DNA from: Ypsolopha sequella
Taxonomy: Eukaryota; Arthropoda; Insecta; Lepidoptera; Ypsolophidae
DNA length: 64,000 nt
Direction: 5' to 3'
Assembly (NCBI GenBank): GCA_934047225.1
Contig: OW203997.1
Coordinates: 4,140,417-4,204,416 of the forward strand
Each line of letters opens with the position of its first letter. Positions within the stretch are counted from its first letter, which is position 1. Both the position numbers and the translations under genes were made by a program. Below the pieces are notes generated by a model. The model saw only the letters and a list, made by a program, of their open reading frames with translations. It did not search any database and was not told the DNA's origin. Shown here piece by piece: positions 45,516 to 56,272 of the stretch.

Positions 45516-45941
45516 GAGGCTATGCAAATTTTATTTTTGTCACTGTCACTCCAAGCGAAAAATCGAGCAGTGCGAGATTGGCGGATTCAGGGCTAAAGGA
45601 AAAAAAGTTTGTTTTATATTTTTATTATTCAAACACCATGTAATACGCAAATTTTGTAATTTTTGTATACCTATAGGAAGGCGTTGGTGACTGTATTACA
45701 ATTTTATATTACCACAGTTGCCAACGGCACATTTTTATGTTATATTTTTATCACAAGCAATCATTTGCTTACTTAACTTACAACTTGGTTTTTGTTTTTG
45801 TTATCCAAAATTATTGCACCAAATAAAATTATTATTATAATTATTATTATTAAAAAAACTAAAATAGCTAGCAATATTTCAAATATGAGATCTCTAGATA
45901 TTGTTGAAACACACATAATAAAATATTTTTGAGTTCTGTAT
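45516..45941. other. Intergenic, nothing identified
   Basis: AT-rich with a TTATTATTATTA tract near 45830. Confidence 0.3.
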
Positions 45942-46160
45942 ATGGTTCCTATTCGTCAAACGAGGAGAAAAAGTGTGTTTGAAGACCTCATTTCAACAAT
46001 TATTTCTATCGAGGAAAATTTATCCAAACATGTTTTCCAATTTCAAAACCCTAAATTATGTAGTCAAAATGCATATGCCAGAAATGTATTAAAATTTTCC
46101 GTATATTTCATGAAACACACAGAAAAGAAACAACCGTATTTTTCTTGCATTACGCCTTAA
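45942..46160 (+). CDS. Unknown repeated coding sequence, copy 2
   Basis: Seventy-two codons with RQTRRKSVFEDLISTIISIE near the start, then LSKHVFQFQNP. The same peptide pattern (QTRR-(S/G)V--DLIS--ISIE) is in a minus-strand frame at 50806-51054 and, broken, at 38741-38935. Not recognised; probably an ORF fragment of a transposon, less likely a host exon family. Confidence 0.4.
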   Translation: MVPIRQTRRKSVFEDLISTIISIEENLSKHVFQFQNPKLCSQNAYARNVLKFSVYFMKHTEKKQPYFSCITP

Positions 46161-46274
46161 CTGTTCTAGTGACAGTTCACACTCTGATACTCTTTTGAAA
46201 CCTCCTTTGGAATGTATGTCGTGAAGATATGTGTGTTCTATGAAAGTTTAGTGTGATAAAAAGAACATACAGCT

Positions 46275-46480
46275 TAGGACCGACCGATAGATGGCGGTAT
46301 ATGAACGGCTCTTATTTAAAACATGCTGGTGACGAGCAGCGACGTCACAGATGCGAGGGTTTCGGCACCGCGCTCACAAACCCACCTGCCCAGCGTATGG
46401 GCATTTTGTCCAGGAGGACCGTCACGAGTGGTGAAATCTTGGAAAGGCCTATGTCCAGCAGTGGATGAACCAGACTGATC
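46275..46480 (+). pseudogene. RTE-type LINE 3' end
   Basis: Ends GGCCTATGTCCAGCAGTGGA, giving KAYVQQWMNQTDR in one frame, the characteristic C-terminus of lepidopteran RTE elements. Upstream frames are scrambled. Confidence 0.65.
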
Positions 46481-46934
46481 GATGTATGATTTTAGTTATT
46501 TTGTGATTTTAGTTAACTACAACTACACAAATAAATACAAACTGTTTATAAAGTTTTCATCCGTGAATGCTGTGATGTAACTAGAATTTGAGGCATTTTA
46601 AAACAAGCAACAATCTTGTTATGTCTGAGCCGGAATCTCTCTTCAAAAGCCCGAAATCTTTTGAAAGTCGTCGGGAATTTACACAAAATACCAACATAAT
46701 ACGCAGTATTATTGGAATTTCTGCGACATTCCGTATTCGTGGTGAGGGAGGAGGCTTGATGTTCAGGAATTCATACATGTGACTCCGCCTATGTGTATTT
46801 TGTATATACCTATACATTTATTACTATATTTTACAACTGAATCTATCTAGCTTACCAGATGTAATTTAGAGTACCTACATTTCTTTTCACAAAATATTTG
46901 TCTTTTTACTTAAAATTTTAAGTAAAATTTCTCT
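46481..46934. other. Intergenic, nothing identified
   Basis: Overlapping small frames on both strands (46581-46817) show no motif. Confidence 0.3.
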
Positions 46935-47400
46935 ATTTACTATTGTTTTTTGTAAATAAAACACATATTGCATTTGAATTTTGACGATGTTTTATTTTCA
47001 ATGTAAATTATGGACACGGAGGTTACGTGTAAAACACAACATTCGACAAATGCCCGCCTTGGATTTGTTGCCAAGCGTTCACCCTTTTCATGAATTTCGT
47101 CAATAACTCGTTGAATTTCCGTTTTAAGCTCCGAATTTATCTGTGGATTATTTATTATTGGATACTTATCCACAGATATCTGTGCAAATATTTCTTCAGA
47201 AACCCCCAACGAAAAAAGCCCAGAGGTATCAGATCACACGATCTTGGTGGTCAGTTAACTTCTCCCCGCCGCGCCGCAAGATAACTCGTTCTGGAATACC
47301 TTTAGTAGTGAATTTTCATAATTTTATATGCGTTGCTGGACTAAAAAACGCTGCATAACTTTTTTTAGCTTGTTCTGTTTCCTTAAAAAAATTCGTTGCA
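46935..47400 (-). pseudogene. Tc1/mariner-superfamily transposase C-terminal relic
   Basis: Minus strand, in several frames: FPERVI-like ERVILRRG, then PPRSCDLIPLGFFRWGFLKK, then SELKTEIQRVIDEI and VNAWQQIQGGHLSNVVF. The PRS-DL-PL-FF-WG-LK block is where the third catalytic residue lies in this superfamily; here it is Gly in place of the acidic residue. Stops and frameshifts are present. Confidence 0.65.
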
Positions 47401-47639
47401 ATGAATAAAATAAAAACAAGAATATTCCAGTTCATGACCATTAGCTGATTTTGTGGGACCGTGTGGAATCTCAAAATCATTTTATCACGTTTTTAAAAGT
47501 GAGGGATATACAGTTTGCTTTGCAATTGTATTTTTGGTGCTAGTACTCGAATTTTCGATATGGTTGCGTTTTAATTTTTTTTTTTGGTTGTTGCCTAACG
47601 GCTGACTTTTTAGGCCCCCTAAAATCTATGATCACTTGA

Positions 47640-47749
47640 TCACATACAAGTTATAGTACATTTATTAGAAAATAAACAAGAAGAAAAGTTTTCTATAGGA
47701 GAAATTTCTAGATAGTTTGAGTCCACAACAATTTGGATTTAGACCGGGC
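47640..47749 (+). pseudogene. LINE reverse transcriptase fragment cut by family C
   Basis: SPQQFGFRPG, the conserved motif of the early reverse transcriptase palm region in jockey-like LINEs, lies right at the family C insertion point (TTAA at 47750). Confidence 0.5.
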
Positions 47750-48223
47750 TTAAGGCCCTTAATACCGCCAAATGGGTACTTTCTAAAGCCTACTCCTCTT
47801 TTATGGCCAAACCAAAAATATTGAAAAAATGTATTATGGATTATCAACTCTAGGACAACATATGCAACATTTTTATTTTTCGTACCACCAAAACTTCTAT
47901 ATGAAAAATTGTTTCAACTGAATGGTGTTTTTTGGCTTGAATTTCCTACTGCTCCTAAGCGGCTTAGGTGATTTAATTCATTTATGCTTTGATAAATAGA
48001 TAAACTTGATAGCTATAAATTTAACATAGAATTATTCAATCGAACAATGACGCCCATGTGAAAAGTATTATTTTCTCCTATTTTGCCCTTTCAAGGACGC
48101 AGCGAGCGTCGTAACAGCCACCACGCATTGTGCACTGATTTGAACGTTATTTCAATGTCGTTTCCGTCGATATTCATACAGACAAACATTGAGCTGCTAA
48201 TTTGGCGACGGTAATCGCCTTAA
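47750..48223 (-). mobile_element. Family C MITE, copy 4
   Basis: Reverse full copy between TTAAGGCCC and GGCGACGGTAATCGCCTTAA, inserted in retroelement sequence. Confidence 0.75.
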
Positions 48224-48297
48224 GCACCCGGCAAGCGATTTTTACCCTCAACATACTTGCTGAATGGGCATTCTAAGTGCAGCAAAATCTATTATGC

Positions 48298-48450
48298 TTT
48301 ATAGTTCATGAGAAAGCTTTTGTCCGAGTCCAACACAATAAACTAACGGAGGTCCTTAGAAAAAGAGGTCTGGATGAAAATGATCTTCGTCTGATCGGCA
48401 AACTATACTTGAAACAAGAGACAGCTTTTCGAGTGAAGGGGAAATTGTTT
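48298..48450 (+). pseudogene. RTE-type reverse transcriptase fragment
   Basis: Reads FIVHEKAFVRVQHNKLTEVL then RKRGLDENDLRLIGKLYLKQ. This is the YEKAFDRV--LW/KL region of RTE reverse transcriptases, where the first catalytic Asp is normally found; here it is Val. About 50 codons open, no remaining domain. Confidence 0.7.
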
Positions 48451-48500
48451 GCTTGAAAACCGATTTCTAGGGTTGAACCACTCAATGATGGTGATGATTA

Positions 48501-48766
48501 TACAAGGTGACTTTTTGATCATCGTCCAAATTCATACTGGAGGCTTGATAAGTGATCAGTATCTTGGATCAATAAAACTTTTTGTGAAATTTGTAAAATG
48601 AAATTTCGGCTTCCCATAGAAATTCACTTGCAGTTCCGAGTGAACCACTATGGGGAGTCGAAATTTCATTTTACGAATTTTACTAAAATTGTTATTGATC
48701 CATGATACTGATCACTTACTAAGCCACTAGTATGAATTTGGACGATGAAAAAAAAGTCACCTTGTA
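48501..48766. mobile_element. Family E MITE, copy 1, TA target
   Basis: TACAAGGTGACTTTTTGATC mirrors the right end AAAAAAGTCACCTTGTA, and ATCGTCCAAATTCATACTGG mirrors CTAGTATGAATTTGGACGAT. The centre has inverted GTCGAAATTTCATTTTA pieces. Confidence 0.85.
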
Positions 48767-49036
48767 TATGGTTGTATAGTAACAGAATTTGGTTTGTTGT
48801 GGTTTATGACATAGCTATTTTCTTGGCTGATCACAAGCTAACTTAATCTGCGTTGTTTTGAAATCTTTGAAAATTAATTTCTTAACTGTCTGATGCAACA
48901 AGTATTGTACCAAAGACAGCGCCTTCTGTTCAGAATGAACAAGGCGTGAAATCACATAACGCCCTCGGGAGCGTTCAGTATGTGCATTACAAGCTGGTAC
49001 ATCAAGTAGTTATAAAAAAAATCGTTATAGATAAGA

Positions 49037-49150
49037 ACTTCGGTAGCGCAGTCGGTTGCGTGCTTGTCATGTAAGGAGGTCGCAGGTTCAATTCCTGGCC
49101 CGAGGAATTTTTACAAAGTATTTGTTACTTTAAAGTTGATTTCTAGTTTG
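49037..49150 (+). repeat. SINE with tRNA-like head (CAT-type loop), copy 1
   Basis: The head 49037-49108 has an exact A box (TAGCGCAGTCGG, 49044-49055), an exact B box (GGTTCAATTCC, 49085-49095), partly paired ends (ACTTCGG with CCGAGGA) and a loop GTCATGT that would place CAT as anticodon. Pairing is imperfect, and both AGATAAGAAC upstream and the downstream sequence (TTTCTA after a T-rich tract) are shared with 62595-62722, so I call it a SINE, not a working tRNA. Confidence 0.65.
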
Positions 49151-49170
49151 TAATGCACTCTAATAATAAT

Positions 49171-49599
49171 TTAGGCGCTCTTATCCCAAAATCAGTAATT
49201 TCAAAGTCAAATAGAACTTTCAAATATCGTCTAAAACTTCCAAAAAAAAAATACGCAATATAGTTCGAACCTTTATCTAGGTCTTCCACGCAAGTGTTAC
49301 ACGATCAGATAAACTTGGCTCGATAGAAATAATTCACGAACACAGCATGTAATAAGACCTTTCAAATCATGCCATTTCCATAATTCCACTCTTTTATTAA
49401 CGAAACATATCTGGTAATATTGCTCTTTAAATTTTCTAGGTCGACCACGTAAATTGGTTTTAATAAACATATCCCTTATTTTTAAACAATTAAAAAACCG
49501 ATAAAAACAACGAAAAAGTACAAAAGTGTGGTTATTTTCTTTACTCCTTACACGTAAAGAAAAATACAGAGTCACTCTTCTGGGATAAGAGCGCCTTAA
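49171..49599. mobile_element. MITE with AGGCGCTCTTATCCC ends
   Basis: TTAGGCGCTCTTATCCCA at the left and TGGGATAAGAGCGCCTTAA at the right are inverted ends. The minus-strand 92-codon frame inside (with RGRPRKFKEQ) is not recognised. Confidence 0.6.
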
Positions 49600-49894
49600 T
49601 GAAAATCTTATTCAGTTTGGTCTTAAAAGCTTCAAGAAAAGTCAATTTCTTATTATAAGAAGCTACTTTAAGCAATCCTATCACGTAAAACTAATATGTC
49701 CGGATATCTTGCTTCCGCTGTAAGCTTGACTTAGATATTTAATGGATCTTATGAAGGAGAAAGGATATTACACGTATTTTTTAAAGAAACTCTTTCTTCA
49801 TCCTAGTCATGATCCTGGAATATCTATAGGTTTAAACTATGACAGAAATAAATTTATATTTTTGAACACTTGGCGATTTATCCATCGCAAGGAG

Positions 49895-50003
49895 ATATAA
49901 ATTAACATTATATCATTGCAGTATAGATACCGGGAGCTCCTCTCATCCAGATTTACTTTTCTTTCTGCGTTTCTATACTGCAATGATATAATGTCAATCT
50001 ATA
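49895..50003. repeat. Small inverted repeat with about 33-bp arms
   Basis: AACATTATATCATTGCAGTA and TACTGCAATGATATAATGTC are complementary around a 40-bp C/T-rich spacer. Confidence 0.7.
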
Positions 50004-50120
50004 GGTTTAGTTAGTTGACGGTGAATGTTGTTGCTTCTTGATGGAACGACATCTTGCAATATTAAATAAAACTTCTTGGTACTCGGTTCCACAAATATAA
50101 TAATGTTTAATTACTTTTTA

Positions 50121-50162
50121 AGTTGCTACCGGTTTCGTCGTTTTACGACATCATCAGGCACT
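50121..50162 (-). ncRNA. Hammerhead-ribozyme-like motif, left arm
   Basis: Exact mirror of the plus-strand motif at 50381-50422, with CTGATGA, GTCGT/ACGAC hairpin, GAAA and ACCGGT in the same order. Confidence 0.5.
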
Positions 50163-50380
50163 GTATTTGAGTTGTTAATAATACATTTTTGAATACATTT
50201 TTTAAAAAACCACAAATTTTATGTGTTTACATAAACAGGATTTAGTTAGATATATCTAGATATAGATATAGATATAGATAGATATAGATATATCTAACTA
50301 AATCCTGTTTATGTAAACACATAAAATTTGTGGTTTTTTAAAAAATGTATTCAAAAATGTATTATTAACAACTCAAATAC

Positions 50381-50422
50381 AGTGCCTGATGATGTCGTAA
50401 AACGACGAAACCGGTAGCAACT
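50381..50422 (+). ncRNA. Hammerhead-ribozyme-like motif with intact CTGATGA and GAAA
   Basis: AGTGC (50381-50385) pairs with GCAACT (50417-50422) as stem I with one bulged A. CTGATGA is 50386-50392, followed by one extra T, stem II GTCGT/ACGAC with loop AAA, GAAA at 50407-50410, a palindromic ACCGGT (50410-50415) as minimal stem III and GTA with predicted cleavage after 50416. A palindromic stem III would favour action as a dimer, as known for PLE hammerheads. The extra base after the box is the main doubt. Confidence 0.55.
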
Positions 50423-50487
50423 TAAAAAGTAATTAAACATTATTATATTTGTGGAACCGAGTACCAAGAAGTTTTATTTAATATTGC

Positions 50488-50805
50488 TATAGGTTTAGGT
50501 TATTATAGTAAAATTTTAAATATAAAGTCGCACTATACATATTCCCTACAGAGGCTATAAGTTGACCAAACCTAAAAAGTGGGAGGAATATGATCGGAGT
50601 GAAATAATACATTCATTTGTTTTCGAGTGACAATATTTGTGTTTGATAGAAAATATCATTATTAACTGCAAACTAGTATAAAAACACATTAAGGCGCTAC
50701 GGAAATAAAATCGACACTTTTAGAACTTGCATATCTACTTCAGTGAATAAAGTATTATTTTGATAAAATAGTTTATTATTTTTGAAATCTTTTTCTAGGG
50801 ATCTG
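50488..50805. other. Intergenic, nothing identified
   Basis: No gene or repeat recognised. Confidence 0.3.
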
Positions 50806-51054
50806 CTAAACAGCAACGCGATTGGAGAAATTCAGCTCGATAGAAATATTTATTGAAATGAGGTCTTTTTCGACACCAATTCTCCTGGTTTGACAATTTA
50901 GAATGACATATGGACTGCAATTATGTTTTTTTAGATGGGTTTTAACAATATTTAGAGCTTGGTTAAACGAAATTTTGATAGCAACTTTAGTACATTTTAT
51001 ATTAATAAAAAACCGACTTTTTGCTACTTTTCCACGAATCCGTCCCGCTCCCAT
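50806..51054 (-). CDS. Unknown repeated coding sequence, copy 3
   Basis: The 82-codon frame includes NCQTRRIGVEKDLISINISI and ELNFSNRVAV at its C-terminus. It shares QTRR, DLIS--ISIE and NRV with copies at 45942-46160 and 38741-38935. The N-terminal part (MGAGRIRGKVAKSRFFI) is basic. Not recognised. Confidence 0.4.
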   Translation of the reverse strand: MGAGRIRGKVAKSRFFINIKCTKVAIKISFNQALNIVKTHLKKHNCSPYVILNCQTRRIGVEKDLISINISIELNFSNRVAV

Positions 51055-54000
51055 AGAGGGTTTTTTCGCATATGGAGTAACAGGGACGCTAAAACTTTTA
51101 CATATCGCCTTAACGCGCTACCTTCACACAGGAAAACTAAAATAAAAGCGAATTTTTCAGAAAAATTATCTAACAGCACGGCGGCTTAGTGATATTGAAT
51201 AATTGTGTTACTAGCTTTAAGTTACTTTGCTGTGCCCGACAGGGTCGGTAATTAATACTATGCTTAATGTTGTTTAAGACCTATCAAACATTATGGTGTA
51301 AATAAATTTGAATTTGAAATTGAATTATTACTGTTACACGGAGAAAAAATATTTTTACAATACTACCAGATCGTTTTGTAAAAATACCTTGTAAACAAAA
51401 AAAGAATTATGTTATATTTACTTGAATTATTGTCTATATTAGATTGTTCAAGTAAACTGAACAATAAATATAGACATCACATATAGTACAATGTTTTCTG
51501 TTTAAATGAGCTATATTCGGTTAACGGAACCAGAATTTTTTCTCAGTGTACCGGGCGGACAATAGCACCAAATTTGATATAAGGGTATTATGAGCCCAAA
51601 AAGAAAAAAAGAAATTATCGGTAATTAAAAAATACAGCTCTAAGCCACTTTATTATAAATTGCTCGTCCCTCCTAAATTTAGAGCCTACAAGTACGAGTA
51701 ATTACTTGAAGTAGTTCCACCAACGAATTGTAACCACATGTTTACATTACAAAATTGTAACCACATGTTTACATTACAAAATTGAAAATTCGGAGCGTTA
51801 GGTGAGTATGATTATCTAAGATATTTAGTTTAGAGTCAACGATTTTTATTCGATTATAGTAGCCGATATTATAGTATCGATATAGTATAAAATTCCTTTT
51901 ACTCTACTAAATTACGTCTCTACTGACTAGGCAAAGAATTTAAGGCACAGTGTAAAAGTTTTTTGACTGACATGGAATTGTATTCCTTGAATGAATTTAA
52001 ATAACAATACCAATAGGTATCGTCATGTTTTTTTATTAATTTTATTTGTCTATTTTATAAATATTTTAATTCTGACATTATTATTTTAATTATAGTAATT
52101 ATATATATATTTTTAGGACAAAACTTTTGTGGCTGTTTTATATGATAGTAGTTTGACATGGAGTAAATTGTTATTCTCATTTTGTATTTTAGATTATGTT
52201 TTAGTGTAATTTTTTAAGTTTGTAATTTTTATTGCATCTTTTATTTACTATTTTAAAGTTATATCTAAGTGTCTGTATATTAATGTATGATGACATATCT
52301 AAGTGTATAGTTATGTACCAAAAGATAAATAAATGAACTGAACCGAACTAGGATGGCGAATCACGGTTACAAATTATAAAAATATAACGAAATTAATGAA
52401 TGTGTTCTTCGCATTGACGTACATAATAGTAATACATATAGTAGGTACATAAATGGTTCTTAGGCTCAAATTCAAGCGTGGACGCCACCATTTTGTGAAA
52501 TTAAACATATTAAGGTTATTAATTATAAATTTTTGCTGTATTGAATATTTTTTGTCACTGCACTGGAGAAAGGATTGGAATTTTTTACTTGGGCAAATAA
52601 GTTGAATCTTAAAGAAAGGGTGATTTATTTAAACAAAATAATTTTAGTAATTTTAACTGCTTAAACTTTAACACTAACCGATCGGTTGACCTAGACTAGA
52701 CGATTTACTTATTTCATGGCCCTAAATCACTGAACAGGATAATATGAAATTACGTATATTTAGGAAAAAAAATCTTTTCATCAGTTTTTCTTACTTTTTC
52801 AAGACATGTTAAAAACACAAATTTTATTTTCATGCGATTGGCGAAAAAGAAGTATAATTGTAAGCTGAAAGAAAAGCGATAATTTGTAAAAAACGTAGTT
52901 TACTTAATGATGAAGAATTTATATGAATGTCTACGTTCCATTTGGCGCGAGTCGCGAAAAACATTTTCAGGCCGTGAATTCATGGAAAATTATGATCTGT
53001 TTATTTATATTTTATTGCCTAGAGAAAACCTTACATGTTGTTTACCAGAGTGGGTGGAAATTGAGTTAGTCTGATACAATGCTTTTATTTGTCACAATAA
53101 AATTATGTAGAAAAAGGAAAATGTAGCACAAAAAAAAAATTAAAGCTTATATAACCAAGAGATTTAGACTAACACTTTTATCACATTGGAATGTAATTAA
53201 TTTAGACTTACACTTTTATCGCATCGGGATGTAATGAATTTCGGCAAAAATGTGCAAGTATTTGATCACTTGACATGCTGATCCCTGAGGATATTTATAT
53301 GTCGTAATGATATAATTTCATATGCATATATATTTGATATTTGTTTATTCATTTCATTTCATTTATATGTTACAAGGCATTCAAGGATCCACCCCTGAAA
53401 AAATAATAAAATTGAACATTCTGTAACACAAATTCCTTTTTTAGTGGGTTCTTTCGTCGTATAACTAATCTATGTACCAAATTTCAAATTTGTAAGGTCT
53501 ATAGTTCCAAATATTGATCTCTGTGAGTCATTGAGTGGTATTTCGCGTTGAAATATAAATATAATATATTAACTTGCTTACTTTACAAACGAGTTTCATT
53601 TAGCCACAAATTGTCTGAATTTGTTTATTGAATAAGTTCTGGGAACAAATAGGTAAAATTTACTGCCTAACAATAAATCCTCGAGTATGTATTCAGCAAT
53701 TCACATTCAGATGAAACAAATAACGACATTACAATAGCTAGGGCGCCCTATATCTTTTCTAGGTCTTCGTATTTACCTGGCGAATAAAATTGTTGAGTAG
53801 GATTTTAAAGAGAACGAAAATAAACCAACAAAAAGTACTGAAGGTTTAGTACCACTTTCCAGGGACTAGACATAAAAAAGGGTTGTTTGTTAACTTAATG
53901 ATTTTATAAAACTGTGATAAAAAAAAAATGGAAAAAAAATATTTATTATCTTTTTGAGGTAGATATTAATATTCAATTGATTTGGTACAGAAATTTCCGG

Positions 54001-54060
54001 CAGGTAATTAATTTAATTAACTACATATATTCGTAATACTTAGAACAGTTTGTACCTTTG
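51055..54060. other. Intergenic, a few small repeats, no gene
   Basis: 51334-51552 has inverted ends TTACACGGAGAAAAAAT and TTTTTTCTCAGTGTA. 51728-51783 is a 26-bp direct duplication (GTAACCACATGTTTACATTA). 52190-52345 looks like a retroelement 3' tail (AAAAGATAAATAAATGAACT). 53330-53390 has a CATTTCATTTCATT tail. No open frame of note. Confidence 0.35.
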
Positions 54061-54182
54061 TTAAGGCGATTACCGTCGCCAAATTAAGTGCTCGATGAAT
54101 TTCGGTACGAATATCGACGGAAACGCCATTGAAATAACGTTTATATCAGCGCACAATGCATAGTGGCTGTTACGACGCTCGG
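54061..54182 (+). mobile_element. Family C MITE, 5' fragment
   Basis: TTAAGGCGATTACCGTCGCC to GTGGCTGTTACGACGCTCG, then breaks off. Confidence 0.7.
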
Positions 54183-54282
54183 TTGGTCAGATCGGTTCTA
54201 AAAATAACCTGACAGTTTGACTTTTCATGACAATGGATTTGCACGTTATTTTGTTAGGCAAATATTTTTGTAACAATTTATG

Positions 54283-54612
54283 GATATAACTGAAAAGTAC
54301 AGGGAACAAGAGTACATGGGAAGAACGATGAATGTCACATCGTAAGGAAGGGCTAAAATAAATGTGTAAACAATAAAAAAAAAACTTTTTTTTCCTTTGT
54401 AAAAGGCAAAGTATAACACCTTAAACCAGAGTCTAGCGAAAATGAACATACAATCTTATTTTTATCAAGTCAAAAAAAAAAACATATTCAAATTATCCCC
54501 ACATTTATTTTAGCCCCAAAAATAAAAAATCTATTCAAGTTATTTATATATTTATTCTAGCCCTTCCTTACCATGTGACATCCCTTGTTCTTTTCCTGTA
54601 CTCTTCAACTGA
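54283..54612. repeat. Inverted pair of about 90-130 bp
   Basis: GTAAGGAAGGGCTAAAATAA (54340 region, plus) is mirrored by TTATTCTAGCCCTTCCTTAC (54550 region), and AAAGTACAGGGAACAAG by CTTGTTCTTTTCCTGTACT. Diverged arms suggest an old foldback or two facing copies. Confidence 0.55.
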
Positions 54613-55288
54613 GGACGAGACATCATAGTGAGGCTGGTGCTAGTGTGCATAAACATTGTGCTGTGCAACCATTGTCTTTGTGTGCGGTTATCGCGGCAGA
54701 ATAGGAATTAGAAAGAAGAATAGAATGAAAGAAGAAGAATAGTGTCTTGGGTTGGGAGCACCGGATAGGCGGGGGTAAATAGGGCATCAATAGTCGAATA
54801 CTTGGACCGGCGAACTGTCAGGCAGGAGGCAGCTATCATCGGTCAACACATGTGCGAGCACGGTCATTTTGTGAGTAGTTTTATCTTTAAATTTAGTATA
54901 ATTAATAGCCCCTAATGTCAGGGCCGTTTCAAAAAGTCTTTCATGGGCCTGGGCCTCGAGATCTTGGCAATTAAGGGGCTAGCAGAGAAATTTGCTTCAC
55001 GGGCAGATTTGGGCGCTCGAGGTTAACCAGTCTTCCCCGGGGTTGGTTAACTGCACAATATTTACATATTTTAACCTTTATTTCAGAAAATATTTACAAT
55101 TAATTACTACATTAATCTGCACTATCTTAGATCAATAGAGCTTTTTGTTCATCAGTAATTGACCCTTTTTATTCACCCCTTCAAATATACTGATATTGAA
55201 AAATATTACAGTGTACCAAGTAGCTGGTTTTGTAAATTTGTAAAAATTTAAAATATTTTGTAAAAGTATTGTTTTAATTAGATTATTA
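54613..55288. other. Intergenic, GC-richer 54640-55050
   Basis: This patch (with GGCGGGGGTAAATAGGG and TTCCCCGGGGTTGG) has no open frame. It might be an old LTR or untranslated exon; no test by eye decides it. Confidence 0.25.
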
Positions 55289-56263
55289 TACAGGTTGGAA
55301 AAAATGAATGGGCCCTGGAAGAGAACTACCTTAAATCCTTTAGTTAGCTCATTTTACTGAAAGGAAACATTCCTTTATTTTTTAAAAGAAACAAAACTGC
55401 ATTCAAAGATCTTCTAAAATTCGCTTGTCTCACCCGGGAATCGAACCAACTAAAAATGAAAAAAATAAACCCTCGCTATTTTATTAAACAAATCGGTAGG
55501 ATTATTGTTCAGGATAAAATGTGTCTAATAAACATTTGGTCTTACACTCATCTGTTGTACGAGATACCCACGAAATTGAATATTTATTACAAGTTCTTTG
55601 TTAACAATACCTAATAAAATACTGTAAATGACACGTTTTAATTTTCTTATCTCTCTAATATCCAAAGACATCGTATGAAGTACAAGCTTGCTAATGTTAT
55701 TTACCTTAAGTAACTTGTTGAAGATTTCGATAAGAAAATTGTTATAAATCTATGCACAGCACAATTCCTTCTTGCACTAGGCGTACTGACGAAAACTTTA
55801 AAAAGGGAAACTATTTTTTTTTGAAACGCGGTGCAACAAATTATAAATTCGAATGATAACTTTCAACATTTTTAAAATCGATAAAACTATTCGTTCGAAT
55901 TTCAAATTTAGTTTTGTTTTGCTTTCATTCCGTGCTGTCATTGTGTAATAATGGCGTATCAAGAACAATTTTCTTTATTAGAAGCTTGTTTTCACTTTTT
56001 TTTATTTCAAAGACCAAATATTTATTAGACAAATTTTATCCTGAACGATATTCCTACCAATTCGTATAATAAAATAGCGAGGGTTTACTTTTGAGTTTTT
56101 AGTTGGTTCGATTCCCGGGTGAGACAAGCGAATTTTAGAAGATCTTTGAATGCAGTTTTGTATCTTTTAAAAAATAAAGAAATGTTTCTTTTCAGTAAAA
56201 TGAGCTAACTAAAGGATTTAAGGTAGTTCCCCTCCAGGGCCCTTACATTTTTTCCATTCTGTA
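55289..56263. mobile_element. 1-kb element with about 255-bp TIRs, TA target
   Basis: Left arm 55289-55543 and right arm 56010-56263 are complementary at high identity: TACAGGTTGGAAAAAATGAA against TTTTTTCCATTCTGTA. TA flanks both ends. Each arm includes a Pol III B-box-like GGTTCGATTCCCGGGTGAGA (left arm on minus, right arm on plus). The 465-bp interior has no transposase. Best fit is a non-autonomous Tc1/mariner-like foldback. Confidence 0.8.
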
Positions 56264-56272
56264 TATAAATAT

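Larger units (their letters stand above)
50056..50487. repeat. Perfect giant inverted repeat, about 202-bp arms
   Basis: Arms 50056-50257 and 50286-50487 show no mismatch by eye; the 28-bp centre is a TAGATA microsatellite. Each arm contains ACCGGTTTCGTCG / CGACGAAACCGGT and a hammerhead-like motif facing outward. Outer sequence TATTAAATAAAACTTCTTGG. Such identity implies a recent foldback element, a PLE inverted dimer, or an assembly/snap-back artefact. Confidence 0.9.

Noticed and set aside
46581..46817. Small overlapping frames on opposite strands
   Set aside because: Neither has a recognised motif or coding signature; a chance overlap is more likely.
49037..49108. Functional tRNA-Met gene
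   Set aside because: Acceptor and anticodon stems have mismatches and the flanks on both sides are shared with another repeat copy, which fits a SINE.
54246..54449. 67-codon minus-strand hydrophobic frame
   Set aside because: It lies in an AT-rich inverted repeat and its composition reflects T-runs.
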